This document shows positions 26,531-37,332 of a DNA stretch of 64,000 nt, in pieces. A program made the translations under genes and the position numbers. A model generated the notes under the pieces. It was not told where the DNA came from, did not search any database, and saw only the letters and a list, made by a program, of their open reading frames with translations. Source of the DNA: Microbispora rosea (GTDB taxonomy: Bacteria; Actinomycetota; Actinomycetes; Streptosporangiales; Streptosporangiaceae); NCBI RefSeq assembly GCF_900156315.1, contig NZ_FTNI01000004.1, positions 124,001 to 188,000 of the forward strand, given 5' to 3'. How positions within the stretch are numbered: position 1 is the first letter of the stretch; the number at the start of each line of letters is the position of its first letter.

Positions 26531-26534
<4 letters not shown>
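25794..26534 (-). CDS. sdhB: Succinate dehydrogenase / fumarate reductase iron-sulfur subunit (operon 1)
   Basis: A 246-residue subunit carrying three clusters. The [2Fe-2S] motif is [10 protein letters not shown] with a later C at about 84. The [4Fe-4S] motif is [12 protein letters not shown]. The [3Fe-4S]-type motif is [15 protein letters not shown]. It passes electrons from the flavoprotein to the membrane quinone site. The GTG at 26534 overlaps the sdhA stop by 4 nt (GTGA), so translation is coupled. Sequence style matches the Bacillus-like enzyme with a single cytochrome b subunit. Confidence 0.93.
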
Positions 26535-28539
<2,005 letters not shown>

Positions 28540-28543
<4 letters not shown>

Positions 28544-29328
28544 TTGACCACTCCGATCAGAATGCAGACGGGCGCGGCGACGAACCCGATCACCAGCACC
28601 GCGGAGACCGCGACGGCGGTCGTCTGCAGCGTGCTGCGGACCTGGGGACGGCGGGTCAGGCCGAGCGACTGGAACGCGCTCCACATGCCGTGGCGCAGGT
28701 GCAGGCCGACCATCACCATGGCGACGAGGTAGAACAGCGCCACCCACCAGCGGTCGGGCTGGAAGCCGGCGATCATGCGGGCGTACGGCGTGGCGTCGCC
28801 GCCCTCGGGGTTCACCGTGCCGAAGGTCATGTCCAGCAGGTGCCAGACCACGAACAGCACGATGATCACGCCACCCCACCGCATGGTGCGCGCGGCATAC
28901 CCGTTGGCCTGCGACTTCCGCTTGGCCGCGTACTTCACGGGCCGCGCCTTGGCCGCCCGCCGGGCGAGCGACACCGCCGCCCACATGTGCAGCACGACGC
29001 AGACCGCGAGCACGATCTCGGTGATCGTCAACACCGTCCGGTTCGGCAGCGCGGGCGAGCCCACGGTGCGCAACCATTCGGCATAGTGGTTGAAGGAGTC
29101 GGCGCCCAAGAAGATCTTGAGGTTGCCCAGCATGTGGGCGATCAGGAAGAGCACGAGAACAGCGCCCGTGACGGCCATGACGGCCTTCCTGCCGGCCGAG
29201 GTGCCGAGCAGTCCACGACGGGCGGGCGTGCGGGGGGAATTGGGGGAATTATGTGTGGGGACCGGAGCGGTCGCCGAACCGCGATCCACGGAAGCGGAGT
29301 CCACAGAGTGGTCAACAGTGGCAGTCAC
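28540..29328 (-). CDS. sdhC: Succinate dehydrogenase cytochrome b subunit (operon 1)
   Basis: A 262-residue membrane anchor with about five transmembrane segments, starting after a 45-residue Ser/Pro-rich N-terminus. Histidines suited to haem b ligation are in [29 protein letters not shown] and [11 protein letters not shown] single large anchor of this kind is typical of the Bacillus-type enzyme. The GTG at 29328 starts the operon sdhC-sdhA-sdhB. It is divergent from a LysR regulator, with two matching T-N11-A palindromes between them. Confidence 0.9.
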
Positions 29329-29387
29329 GAATCCACACGCTAGGTTTGCGCTGTTCAGACGTCCAAGTCATGACAGGCCTGGTTTCG

Positions 29388-29402
29388 ATAGCCCGCGGCT
29401 AT
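29388..29402. promoter_or_regulatory. LysR-type box 1 (ATAGCC-N3-GGCTAT)
   Basis: A perfect 6-bp inverted repeat with a 3-nt centre that contains the T-N11-A pattern of LysR regulators. It lies in the sdhC-lysR gap, and the same arms recur at 29506. Confidence 0.75.
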
Positions 29403-29505
29403 GTGCTCTGTCCCACACGGTTTCCAAGAGCCAAAGGTCCCGAGGGTGTGCGACGAAATTCACATCGGGTCACACGGTGGGGGGCGCATCGAGCCGGCTT
29501 CGGCG

Positions 29506-29520
29506 ATAGCCCTAGGCTAT
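29506..29520. promoter_or_regulatory. LysR-type box 2 (ATAGCC-N3-GGCTAT)
   Basis: Second copy with identical arms and a different centre (CTA instead of CGC), ending 6 nt before the lysR GTG. That position would suit autorepression by the LysR protein. Confidence 0.75.
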
Positions 29521-29526
29521 TGAGGT

Positions 29527-30453
29527 GTGCAGCTCCAGCAACTGGCCTACTTCACGGCCGTGGCCGAGACGCGGCACTTCACCCAGGCCGCGGAGCGGAT
29601 GCGAGTCGCCCAGCCGTCGCTGAGCAAGCAGATCAAGAGCCTCGAGACCGAGCTGGGAGCGCCCCTGTTCAGCCGGGCCCGGGGCAACGTCACGCTCACC
29701 GCGGCGGGTGAGGCGCTGCTCCCGCTCGCGCGCCGCATGCTCGCCGACGCCGAGACCGCCCGGCGCGAGGTCGCCGAGCTCGCCGGGCTGCGGCGGGGAC
29801 GCGTGCGCCTCGGCGCGACCCCGTCGCTGTGCGCCGGGCTGCTGGCCGACGCGCTGGCCCGCTTCCACCTCGCCTACCCCGGCGTGGAGCTGAAGGTCGA
29901 GGAGGGCGGGTCCCGCGACCTCGTCCGCGACCTCGCCCGGGGCCAGCTCGACCTGGCGCTGATCATCCTGCCGCTGCAGAGCAGCGACCCCTCCCTGGTC
30001 ACCCAGGAGATCCTCAGCGAGAACCTCGTCGTGGCCTCCGCGTCACCCCGGGGGCGCAGATCGTACCTGCGGATCGAGGACCTGCGCGGACGGCCCATGG
30101 TCATGTTCCGCAGGGGCTACGACGTGCGGGAGGCGACGCTGGCGGCCTGCCGGCAGGCGGGGTTCGAGCCGCGCTTCGCGGTGGAGGGCGGGGAGATGGA
30201 CGCGGTGCTGCGGTTCGTCGAGGCGGGGCTGGGCATCGCGGTGGTGCCCTCGATGGTGCTGGAGAACCGGCCGACGCTGACGGGCACGCCGTTGCTGCCC
30301 GGGCTGCGCCGTACGGTCGCCCTCGCGCACCGCAAGGACGTGGAGCCGACCCGGGCCGCGCAGGCCTTCCGCGGAACGCTGTTGTCGTTTCTCGGCGAGG
30401 CCGCGCGTGATGGGACGCTTCCTCAGGGAATAGAGGCGCTCGTTGACGTGTGA
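29527..30453 (+). CDS. LysR-family transcriptional regulator
   Basis: A 308-residue LTTR. The N-terminal winged HTH is FTQAAERMRVAQPSLSKQIK at residues 18-37, with the family continuation LETELGAPLFSRARG. The effector domain begins near residue 92 (VRLGATPSL). It is divergent from sdhCAB, and the intergenic region has two perfect T-N11-A palindromes, so control of that operon is likely. The effector is unknown. The GTG at 29527 fits the usual MQLQQLAYF start of the family. Confidence 0.9.
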   Translation: MQLQQLAYFTAVAETRHFTQAAERMRVAQPSLSKQIKSLETELGAPLFSRARGNVTLTAAGEALLPLARRMLADAETARREVAELAGLRRGRVRLGATPSLCAGLLADALARFHLAYPGVELKVEEGGSRDLVRDLARGQLDLALIILPLQSSDPSLVTQEILSENLVVASASPRGRRSYLRIEDLRGRPMVMFRRGYDVREATLAACRQAGFEPRFAVEGGEMDAVLRFVEAGLGIAVVPSMVLENRPTLTGTPLLPGLRRTVALAHRKDVEPTRAAQAFRGTLLSFLGEAARDGTLPQGIEALVDV

Positions 30454-30536
30454 GCCCTAATCATGCGGTTCCCAGACGATAGGTTTGTGCGCACGATGCT
30501 GCACGACGATGATGCCGACGCTGACGAGAGGCGTTC

Positions 30537-31688
30537 GTGACCCCCGTCTCCCCTGATCTGCCCGATCCGCTCACTCTCCTGCTGATCGAGGACGACGCCG
30601 GCGACGCGTTTCTCGTCGAGGAGTTGCTGGCGGGCGCCGAGAGGCCGCCGAAGATCACCTGGGCGCGGACGCTCGCCGAGGGGCGGGCGCGGCTCACCGA
30701 CGACGTGCAGTGCGTGCTCGTCGACCTCTCCCTTCCCGACGCGTCGGGGCTGGAGGCGCTCCAGCAGGTCCTCGCCATGGCGACGGACACGGCGGTGCTC
30801 GTCCTCACCGGGCTCGGGGACGCGCACGTCGGCATCGAGGCGGTCGCCGCCGGGGCGCAGGACTTCCTGGTCAAGCAGGACATCGACGCCCGGCTGCTGA
30901 TCCGCGCCATCCGCTACGCCATCGAGCGCAAGCGCGCCGACCTCGCCATGCGCGAGCTTCTCCAGGAACGCATCCTCAGCAAGGAGAACTCCCGGCTCGA
31001 ACGCGGCCTGCTGCCCGTCCCCCTGCTCGACCCCTCGATCCTGCACCACCAGGCGCGCTACCTTCCCGGACGTGCGGGCGGGCTGCTCGCGGGCGACTTC
31101 TGGGACACCGTGCAGACGCCCGACGGCGCGGTGCACGTGCTGATCGGCGACGTGTGCGGGCACGGGCCCGACGAGGCCGCCCTCGGCACGGCGCTGCGCA
31201 TCGCCTGGCGCACGCTCGTGCTGGCCGGGCAGAGCGGCAACGACGTGCTGCGCACGCTCGACACGCTGCTGCGGCACGAGCGCAAGTCGCCGGAGATCTT
31301 CACCACGATGTGCACCGCGGCCATCGCCCCCGACCTGACCACCGCCCGCCTGCACGTGATCGGGCATCCACCGCCGCTGCTGCTACGCGACGGCGTGCTC
31401 GGCGTGGTCACCGAGACGCCGTCGGGCCCGCCGCTCGGGATCTTCCCGGGCGTCGAGTGGACGTCCATCGACGTCACCCTGGGCGATCGGTGGTCGCTGC
31501 TCCTCTACACCGACGGCCTGATCGAGGCCACGGTCGGCGAGAACCGCGACCTGCTCGGCACCGAGGGGCTCGCGAACCTGATCCGCGCCCATGCGGGGAT
31601 CGACCTCGACCGCATCATCACCAGCCTCGACGGCGCCATGCACGACGACGTCGCGGCCGTCCTCGTGTCCCGGGGTGAGGGCGAGTGA
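30537..31688 (+). CDS. Response regulator fused to RsbU/SpoIIE-type PP2C phosphatase
   Basis: A 383-residue protein. The N-terminal receiver domain (about 15-130) has the acidic pair in LIEDDAGDAF, the phospho-acceptor Asp in VLVDLSLPD, and Lys in FLVKQD. A coiled linker (IERKRADLAMRELLQERIL) follows. The C-terminal PPM phosphatase has metal-binding acidic motifs in LLAGDFWD, IGDVCGHGPDEAA, LYTDGLIEA and MHDDVAAVL, all apparently intact. It is expected to dephosphorylate an anti-sigma factor antagonist (STAS protein), a role the two STAS genes at 24731 and 25200 could provide. The histidine kinase gene overlaps its stop by 4 nt. Confidence 0.9.
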   Translation: MTPVSPDLPDPLTLLLIEDDAGDAFLVEELLAGAERPPKITWARTLAEGRARLTDDVQCVLVDLSLPDASGLEALQQVLAMATDTAVLVLTGLGDAHVGIEAVAAGAQDFLVKQDIDARLLIRAIRYAIERKRADLAMRELLQERILSKENSRLERGLLPVPLLDPSILHHQARYLPGRAGGLLAGDFWDTVQTPDGAVHVLIGDVCGHGPDEAALGTALRIAWRTLVLAGQSGNDVLRTLDTLLRHERKSPEIFTTMCTAAIAPDLTTARLHVIGHPPPLLLRDGVLGVVTETPSGPPLGIFPGVEWTSIDVTLGDRWSLLLYTDGLIEATVGENRDLLGTEGLANLIRAHAGIDLDRIITSLDGAMHDDVAAVLVSRGEGE

Positions 31689-33256
31689 GCTCGCCGGCCC
31701 CGCTGCCCCCGCTGGCGCCGTCCACTCGGGGCTCGCGCCTGCCGGTCGGCCGGTGGTTCGTGCTCGCCGGAGCCGGCGTCCTGGTCATATTCGTGATCGC
31801 GGTCAGCGCCATCCTGCTGGCGCTCTCGACAACGCACGAGGCCCGGGAGACCCTCGTCGACGCGGTCGACCCCGCCGCCCTCCAGACGCTGCGCGTCGCC
31901 CGGGCGGTGCAGGCCCAGGAGGGCGCGATCCGCGGATACGGGCTCACCGGCGAGCAGCAGTACCTCGACGCCTACCGCCAGGGGGTCACCGAGGAGCGCT
32001 CGGCGACCGACGAGATCGACAGGCTCACCCCCCGGCTGCCCGAGGGGTACGGCGTGCGCCGGCACATCGGCGCGATCAACGACGCCACGACCGCGTGGCG
32101 GCGCGACTACGCCGAGCCCGTGGTCACGCGGACCCTCAAGAGCGGACCCGGCTCGCTCACCGACCTGGCGAGGAACAACCTCCAGCGCTTCTCCGCGGTC
32201 AGGAGCGCGCTCGACACGCAGCAGGCCCTGCTCGGGCGGCTGCACGACGTCGCCAGGGACCGGCTCTACTCCGGCTGGAACACCATTTATGTGGCGGTCG
32301 CGGCGCTGGCCGGCGCGATGGTGCTGGCGATCGTGTTCTGCACGCTGATCGTGCGCCGTGCGGTCACGAGCCCGATCGCGCGGCTGACCCGGCAGGTCCG
32401 GGCGGTGGCGGCGGGCGACTTCGACCACGAGCTCGGGGTCGAGCGCCCGGCCGAGCTGTGGGAGCTGTCCGGCCACATCGACGGCATGCGCCGCCGGATC
32501 ATGACCGAGTGGCAGTCGTCCGCCGAGGCCCGCCAGCAGCTCGCCGAGCAGGCCGAGGAGCTCAGGCGCTCCAACCGCGAGCTGGAGCAGTTCGCCTACG
32601 TGGCCAGCCACGACCTGCAGGAGCCGCTGCGCAAGGTGGCGAGCTTCACCCAGATGCTGGAGCAGCGCTACGCCGACCGGCTCGACGACCGCGCCCGGCA
32701 GTACATCGGCTTCGCCGTCGACGGCGCCCGCCGCATGCAGCTGCTCATCAACGACCTGCTCGACTTCTCGCGGGTGGGCCGGGTCGGCGGCGAACGTGAG
32801 GAGATGGACACGGGCGACGCGCTGGCCGGCGCGCTGCGCAACCTCGACGCCCGGCTGTCGGAGACCGGCGCGGCGGTCACCCACGACGACCTGCCCAAGG
32901 TCGTCGGCAACCGCACGCTGCTGACCCAGCTCTTCCAGAACCTCGTCAGCAACGCGCTCAAGTTCCGCTCCGAGGAGCCTCCCCGCGTCCACATCGGCGT
33001 ACGGCGGGACGGCGACATGTGGGAGTTCAGCTGCTCGGACAACGGGATCGGCGTCGAGCCGAAGTACGCCGACCGCATCTTCCTGATCTTCCAGCGCCTG
33101 CACCCGAGGGACGTCTATCCCGGGACGGGCATCGGACTGGCCCTGTGCCGCAAAATCGTCGAATATCATGGCGGCCGGATCTGGCTCGACACGAGCGAGG
33201 ACGCCGGAGCCACGTTCCGCTGGACCCTGCCGGCCCTGGGAGACCCCAATGAGTGA
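31685..33256 (+). CDS. Membrane histidine kinase with CHASE3 and HAMP domains
   Basis: A 523-residue sensor kinase. A transmembrane segment at about 25-48 is followed by a CHASE3 extracytoplasmic domain ([19 protein letters not shown]), a second membrane helix near 200-222, HAMP ([18 protein letters not shown]), a helical linker, HisKA with phospho-His in [14 protein letters not shown], and HATPase with N-box LVSNALKFR and G-boxes DNGIGV and GTGIGLALC. The HisKA type is that of phytochrome-like kinases that pair with small Rcp1-like regulators. One such regulator is encoded next, overlapping by 8 nt. Both flanking receivers are potential phosphorylation targets. Confidence 0.92.
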   Translation: MSSPAPLPPLAPSTRGSRLPVGRWFVLAGAGVLVIFVIAVSAILLALSTTHEARETLVDAVDPAALQTLRVARAVQAQEGAIRGYGLTGEQQYLDAYRQGVTEERSATDEIDRLTPRLPEGYGVRRHIGAINDATTAWRRDYAEPVVTRTLKSGPGSLTDLARNNLQRFSAVRSALDTQQALLGRLHDVARDRLYSGWNTIYVAVAALAGAMVLAIVFCTLIVRRAVTSPIARLTRQVRAVAAGDFDHELGVERPAELWELSGHIDGMRRRIMTEWQSSAEARQQLAEQAEELRRSNRELEQFAYVASHDLQEPLRKVASFTQMLEQRYADRLDDRARQYIGFAVDGARRMQLLINDLLDFSRVGRVGGEREEMDTGDALAGALRNLDARLSETGAAVTHDDLPKVVGNRTLLTQLFQNLVSNALKFRSEEPPRVHIGVRRDGDMWEFSCSDNGIGVEPKYADRIFLIFQRLHPRDVYPGTGIGLALCRKIVEYHGGRIWLDTSEDAGATFRWTLPALGDPNE

Positions 33257-33686
33257 GTTCCGCCCCATCGAGGTTCTCCTGGTCGAGGACGACCCGGGCG
33301 ACGTCCTGCTCTGCCAGGAGGCGTTCTCCTACAACAAGGTCGGCAACAACCTCCACGTGGTCAATGACGGCGAGCAGGCGCTGGCCTTCCTGCGCGGCGA
33401 GGGGCAGTACGGCTCCGCGCCCCGGCCCGACCTGGTGCTGCTCGACCTCAACCTGCCCCGCGTGAACGGCTTCGAGGTGCTGGAGGAGGTCAAGAAGGAC
33501 CCCTCGCTGCGCACCATCCCCGTTGTGATCCTCACCACATCGGAGGCCGAGCAGGATATCCTGCGGGGATACAACCTGCACGCTAACGCGTACATCACCA
33601 AACCCGTGGATTTCGACCAGTTCACCCGGGTAGTACGGCAAGTCGACGAATTCTTCGTGACCGTGGTCAAACTGCCGGGGAAGTGA
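33249..33686 (+). CDS. Rcp1-like single-domain response regulator
   Basis: A 145-residue receiver-only protein: acidic pair in [10 protein letters not shown], phospho-acceptor Asp in [12 protein letters not shown], Thr in ILTTSEAE, Lys in YITKPVDF. The longer loop and YNLHANAY pattern match Rcp1-type regulators that serve phytochrome-like kinases. No output domain. The ATG at 33249 lies inside the end of the kinase gene. It may transfer phosphate to or compete with the phosphatase-linked receiver of the first gene. Confidence 0.9.
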   Translation: MSEFRPIEVLLVEDDPGDVLLCQEAFSYNKVGNNLHVVNDGEQALAFLRGEGQYGSAPRPDLVLLDLNLPRVNGFEVLEEVKKDPSLRTIPVVILTTSEAEQDILRGYNLHANAYITKPVDFDQFTRVVRQVDEFFVTVVKLPGK

Positions 33687-33833
33687 CCGAGATCACATGG
33701 AGGAGGAGTGACCCTCCTCACACTTCGTGATGTGCTCGTCGTAATGTGTGCCCCACCAATAACGCGCACGGCCTGAGCAGTACGGCGCGGTCGCTCCGGC
33801 GTGCGCGGAGTCAGTGAGGGTGGAAGGTCTCCG

Positions 33834-34619
33834 ATGACCCAGACAACGGCCGAGAGCGCGGCAAGGAAACAACGCGCGCAGATCAGGGTGCGCACTCTTC
33901 GCACCGACCGATGGTGGCTGGCTCCGGCGTTCACGTTCGCCGGACTCCTGTTGTTCTTGATTTACGGATTTTGGGCGATCTTCGACGGAAGCTACTTCGT
34001 CGACCCGTACATCGCGCCCTTCTCGTCGCCGTGTCTGGCGACGTCCTGTCCCGAGGGGGCCCGGTTGTTCGGGCTCGCCCCGTTCGGCGACTGGTACACG
34101 TTGCCGCCCGGGATTCTGATCCTCGGTTTGCCCGGTGGTTTCCGGCTCACCTGCTACTACTACCGCAAGGCCTACTACAGGTCGTTCTGGCTGTCGCCGC
34201 CGGCCTGCGCCGTGGCCGAGCCGCACGGGAAGTACACCGGCGAGACGCGTCTGCCGCTGATCCTGCAGAACATCCACCGCTACTTCTTCTACTTCGCCAT
34301 CATCATCGGCCTGATCCTGACGTACGACGCGGTGCTGGCGCTGGTGCACAAGCCCGCCGGGCTGGGCAGCTGGATCCTGCTCGTGAACGCGGCCCTGATC
34401 CTCTGCTACACGTTCGGCTGCCACTCGTGCCGTCACATCACCGCCGGGCGCCTGAACCACTTCTCCAGGCATCCGCTGCGCTACAAGGCGTGGACCCTGG
34501 TCTCGAAGCTCAACGCCAGGCACCAGCAGTTCGCCTGGGCCTCGCTGTTCTCGGTCATGATCGCCGACCTGTACGTCCGGCTCGTCGCCAAGGGCGTCAT
34601 CAACTTCCCGTTCGCATAA
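33834..34619 (+). CDS. sdhC2: Succinate dehydrogenase membrane subunit, Sdh1-type (operon 2)
   Basis: A 261-residue membrane protein with about five transmembrane segments (near 30-50, 82-100, 130-155, 165-185, 225-250). Histidines are in QNIHRYFFYF, FGCHSCRHITAGRLNHFSRH and NARHQQFAW. It is like the large anchor encoded upstream of the mycobacterial Sdh1 flavoprotein (Rv0249c type). The ATG at 33834 follows GGAAGG. The next gene starts 9 nt after the stop. The subunit is unlike the operon 1 anchor in sequence. Confidence 0.85.
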   Translation: MTQTTAESAARKQRAQIRVRTLRTDRWWLAPAFTFAGLLLFLIYGFWAIFDGSYFVDPYIAPFSSPCLATSCPEGARLFGLAPFGDWYTLPPGILILGLPGGFRLTCYYYRKAYYRSFWLSPPACAVAEPHGKYTGETRLPLILQNIHRYFFYFAIIIGLILTYDAVLALVHKPAGLGSWILLVNAALILCYTFGCHSCRHITAGRLNHFSRHPLRYKAWTLVSKLNARHQQFAWASLFSVMIADLYVRLVAKGVINFPFA

Positions 34620-34628
34620 GGATTTCAA

Positions 34629-36515
34629 GTGGAGCGTCACGAATACGACGTCGTCGTCATCGGAGCCGGTGGAGCGGGGCTCCGCGCGGCGATCGAGGCG
34701 CGGCAGCAGGGCAAGCGGACGGCGATCGTCTGCAAGTCGTTGTTCGGCAAGGCCCACACGGTCATGGCCGAGGGCGGCGCCGCGGCCGCGATGGGCAACG
34801 TCAACTCGAGCGACAACTGGATGGTGCACTTCCGCGACACCATGCGCGGGGGCAAGTTCCTCAACAACTGGCGCATGGCCGAGCTGCACGCCAAGGAGGC
34901 CCCGGACCGCGTCTGGGAGCTGGAGGCCTGGGGCGCGCTGTTCGACCGCACCAAGGACGGCAAGATCAGCCAGCGCAACTTCGGCGGCCACGAGTACCCG
35001 CGCCTGGCGCACGTCGGCGACCGCACCGGTCTGGAGCTGATCCGCACCCTCCAGCAGCGCGTCGTCGCCCTGCAGCAGGAGGACGAGAAGCTGCACGGCG
35101 ACCCCGAGGCGTACATCAAGGTCTTCGCCGAGTGCACGGTCACCCGGCTGCTGAAGGACGGGGACGCGATCTCCGGCGCCTTCGGCTACTGGCGCGAGAC
35201 GGGCGACTTCATCGTCTTCGACGCCCCCGCCGTGGTGCTGGCCACCGGCGGCATCGGCAAGTCGTACGTCGTCACGTCGAACTCCTGGGAGTACACCGGT
35301 GACGGTCACGCGCTGGCCCTGCTCGCCGGCGCGCGGCTCATCAACATGGAGTTCATCCAGTTCCACCCGACGGGCATGGTCTGGCCCCCGTCGGTGCGCG
35401 GCATCCTGGTGACCGAGTCGGTGCGCGGCGACGGCGGCGTCCTGCGCAACTCCGAGGGCCGCCGCTTCATGTTCGACTACATCCCGGACGTGTTCAAGGA
35501 CAAGTACGCCACGACCGAGGAGGAGGCGGACCGCTGGTACGACGACCAGGCCAACAACCGGCGTCCGCCGGAGCTGCTGCCGCGTGACGAGGTGGCGAGG
35601 GCGATCAACGCCGAGGTGAAGGCCGGGCGCGGGTCACCGCAGGGCGGCGTGTTCCTCGACGTGTCCACCCGCCTGCCCGCCGCCGAGATCACCAGGCGGC
35701 TGCCGTCGATGCACCACCAGTTCAAGGAGCTGGCGGACGTCGACATCACCAAGGAGCCCATGCAGGTCGGCCCGACCTGCCACTACGTCATGGGCGGCGT
35801 CGAGGTGGACGCCGACACCGGCGCGGCCTCGGTCCCCGGCCTGTTCGCGGCCGGCGAGGTCTCCGGCGGCATGCACGGCTCCAACCGCCTCGGCGGTAAC
35901 TCGCTGTCCGACCTGCTGGTGTTCGGCCGCCGGGCCGGCGCGGGAGCCGCGGCGTACGTGGACGGGCTGGCCAAGCGGCCGGCCGTGACCGGTCTCGATG
36001 AGGCTCAGACCGAGGCCCTGGCCCCGCTGGAGCGGAGCGGCGGGGAGAACCCGTACGAGGTCCACCACGAACTGCAGCGCACGATGAACGACCTGGTCGG
36101 CATCATCCGCAAGTCCGAAGAGATCAGCGAGGCCCTCCAGGTCATCGAGAAGCTCAAGGAGCGGGCCAAGAACACCGCCTCCTCGGGCAGCCGGATCTAC
36201 AACCCGGGCTGGCACCTCGCGATCGACCTGCGCAACATGCTGCTGGTCAGCGAGTGCGTGGCGAAGGCCGCGCTGCTGCGCGAGGAGAGCCGCGGCGGCC
36301 ACACCCGCGACGACTACCCCGGCATGTCGGCCGAGTGGCGGCGCAGGCTGCTGGTCTGCTCCGCGAAGCCGGACGGCACGTCCATCACCGTGGAGGAGGA
36401 TGTCCAGCCGTCCATGCGGGGCGACCTCATCAGCCTGTTCGAGCGCTCCGAGCTGGAGAAGTACCTCACCGAGGAAGAGCTGGCGGAATACGACGCCGCG
36501 GTCAAGGAGTCGTGA
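34629..36515 (+). CDS. sdhA2: Succinate dehydrogenase flavoprotein subunit, Sdh1-type (operon 2)
   Basis: A 628-residue flavoprotein: FAD site VVVIGAGGAGLRAAIEA, covalent-FAD region FGKAHTVMAEGG, active-site segments FIQFHPTGMVWP and TCHYVMGGVEVD, and GSNRLGGNSLSDLLVFGRR near the C-terminal FAD-binding part. It oxidises succinate, or a related dicarboxylate, in a complex with the flanking subunits. GTG start. The stop TGA shares its A with the ATG of the next gene (TGATG). Confidence 0.93.
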   Translation: MERHEYDVVVIGAGGAGLRAAIEARQQGKRTAIVCKSLFGKAHTVMAEGGAAAAMGNVNSSDNWMVHFRDTMRGGKFLNNWRMAELHAKEAPDRVWELEAWGALFDRTKDGKISQRNFGGHEYPRLAHVGDRTGLELIRTLQQRVVALQQEDEKLHGDPEAYIKVFAECTVTRLLKDGDAISGAFGYWRETGDFIVFDAPAVVLATGGIGKSYVVTSNSWEYTGDGHALALLAGARLINMEFIQFHPTGMVWPPSVRGILVTESVRGDGGVLRNSEGRRFMFDYIPDVFKDKYATTEEEADRWYDDQANNRRPPELLPRDEVARAINAEVKAGRGSPQGGVFLDVSTRLPAAEITRRLPSMHHQFKELADVDITKEPMQVGPTCHYVMGGVEVDADTGAASVPGLFAAGEVSGGMHGSNRLGGNSLSDLLVFGRRAGAGAAAYVDGLAKRPAVTGLDEAQTEALAPLERSGGENPYEVHHELQRTMNDLVGIIRKSEEISEALQVIEKLKERAKNTASSGSRIYNPGWHLAIDLRNMLLVSECVAKAALLREESRGGHTRDDYPGMSAEWRRRLLVCSAKPDGTSITVEEDVQPSMRGDLISLFERSELEKYLTEEELAEYDAAVKES

Positions 36516-37267
36516 TGGGATACAAGGCGAAGTTCCGCGTCTGGCGCGGTGAGGGCGGGGAGGGCCGCCTGGAGGACTTCACCGTCGAGGTGAACGAGGG
36601 CGAGGTCGTCCTCGACGTCATCCACCGGCTCCAGGCCACGCAGGCCCCCGACCTCGCGGTGCGCTGGAACTGCAAGGCCGGCAAGTGCGGCTCGTGCTCG
36701 ATGGAGATCAACGGCAAGCCGCGGCTGGGTTGTATGACCCGGATGTCCACCTTCGAGGAGAGCGAGACCATCACGGTCACGCCGCTGCGGACGTTCCCGG
36801 TCATCAAGGACCTGGTGACGGACGTGTCGTTCAACTACCAGAAGGCCCGCGAGATCCCGTCGTTCACGCCGCCCGCCGACGTGAAGCCGGGCGAGTACCG
36901 CATGCAGCAGGTCGACGTCGAGCGCTCGCAGGAGTTCCGCAAGTGCATCGAGTGCTTCATGTGCCAGAACGTCTGCCACGTGATCCGCGACCATGAGGAG
37001 AACAAGCCGAACTTCGCCGGCCCGCGTTACCTCATGCGGATCGCCGAGCTCGACATGCATCCGTACGACGTGGCGGACCGCAAGGAGTCGGCGCAGGAGG
37101 AGCACGGCCTGGGCTACTGCAACATCACCAAGTGTTGCACCGAGGTCTGCCCGGAGCACATCAAGATCACTGACAACGCCCTGATCCCGATGAAGGAGCG
37201 CGTGGTCGACCGGAAGTACGACCCGCTGGTCTGGCTGGGCTCGAAGATCTTCAAGCGGCAGCGCTGA
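36515..37267 (+). CDS. sdhB2: Succinate dehydrogenase iron-sulfur subunit, Sdh1-type (operon 2)
   Basis: A 250-residue iron-sulfur subunit. The [2Fe-2S] motif is NCKAGKCGSCSMEI with Cys in RLGCMTR. A second cluster motif is CIECFMCQNVCH and the third is CNITKCCTEVCPEHI. The starting ATG overlaps the flavoprotein stop by one base; an in-frame GTG 3 nt upstream is possible. A strong terminator follows 9 nt after the stop, which ends the three-gene operon. Confidence 0.92.
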   Translation: MGYKAKFRVWRGEGGEGRLEDFTVEVNEGEVVLDVIHRLQATQAPDLAVRWNCKAGKCGSCSMEINGKPRLGCMTRMSTFEESETITVTPLRTFPVIKDLVTDVSFNYQKAREIPSFTPPADVKPGEYRMQQVDVERSQEFRKCIECFMCQNVCHVIRDHEENKPNFAGPRYLMRIAELDMHPYDVADRKESAQEEHGLGYCNITKCCTEVCPEHIKITDNALIPMKERVVDRKYDPLVWLGSKIFKRQR

Positions 37268-37276
37268 GCCTGCGGA

Positions 37277-37311
37277 AAAGGCGCCGATCGGTCCGTCCGA
37301 TCGGCGCCTTT
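37277..37311 (+). terminator. Rho-independent terminator of sdh operon 2
   Basis: A perfect 15-bp stem (AAAGGCGCCGATCGG and its complement) with a 5-nt TCCGT loop, running into TTTCTGTT. The symmetrical A and T flanks mean it may also end the leftward gene at 37333, whose stop lies 22 nt away. Confidence 0.93.
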
Positions 37312-37332
37312 CTGTTGGTCCCTGTCAGTTGG

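Noticed and set aside
33700-33719. Short hairpin after the response regulator gene as terminator
   Set aside because: The stem is only about six base pairs and could be chance in purine-rich sequence; kept out of the features.
33742-33747. TAATGT as the -10 of sdh operon 2
   Set aside because: No -35 at suitable spacing.
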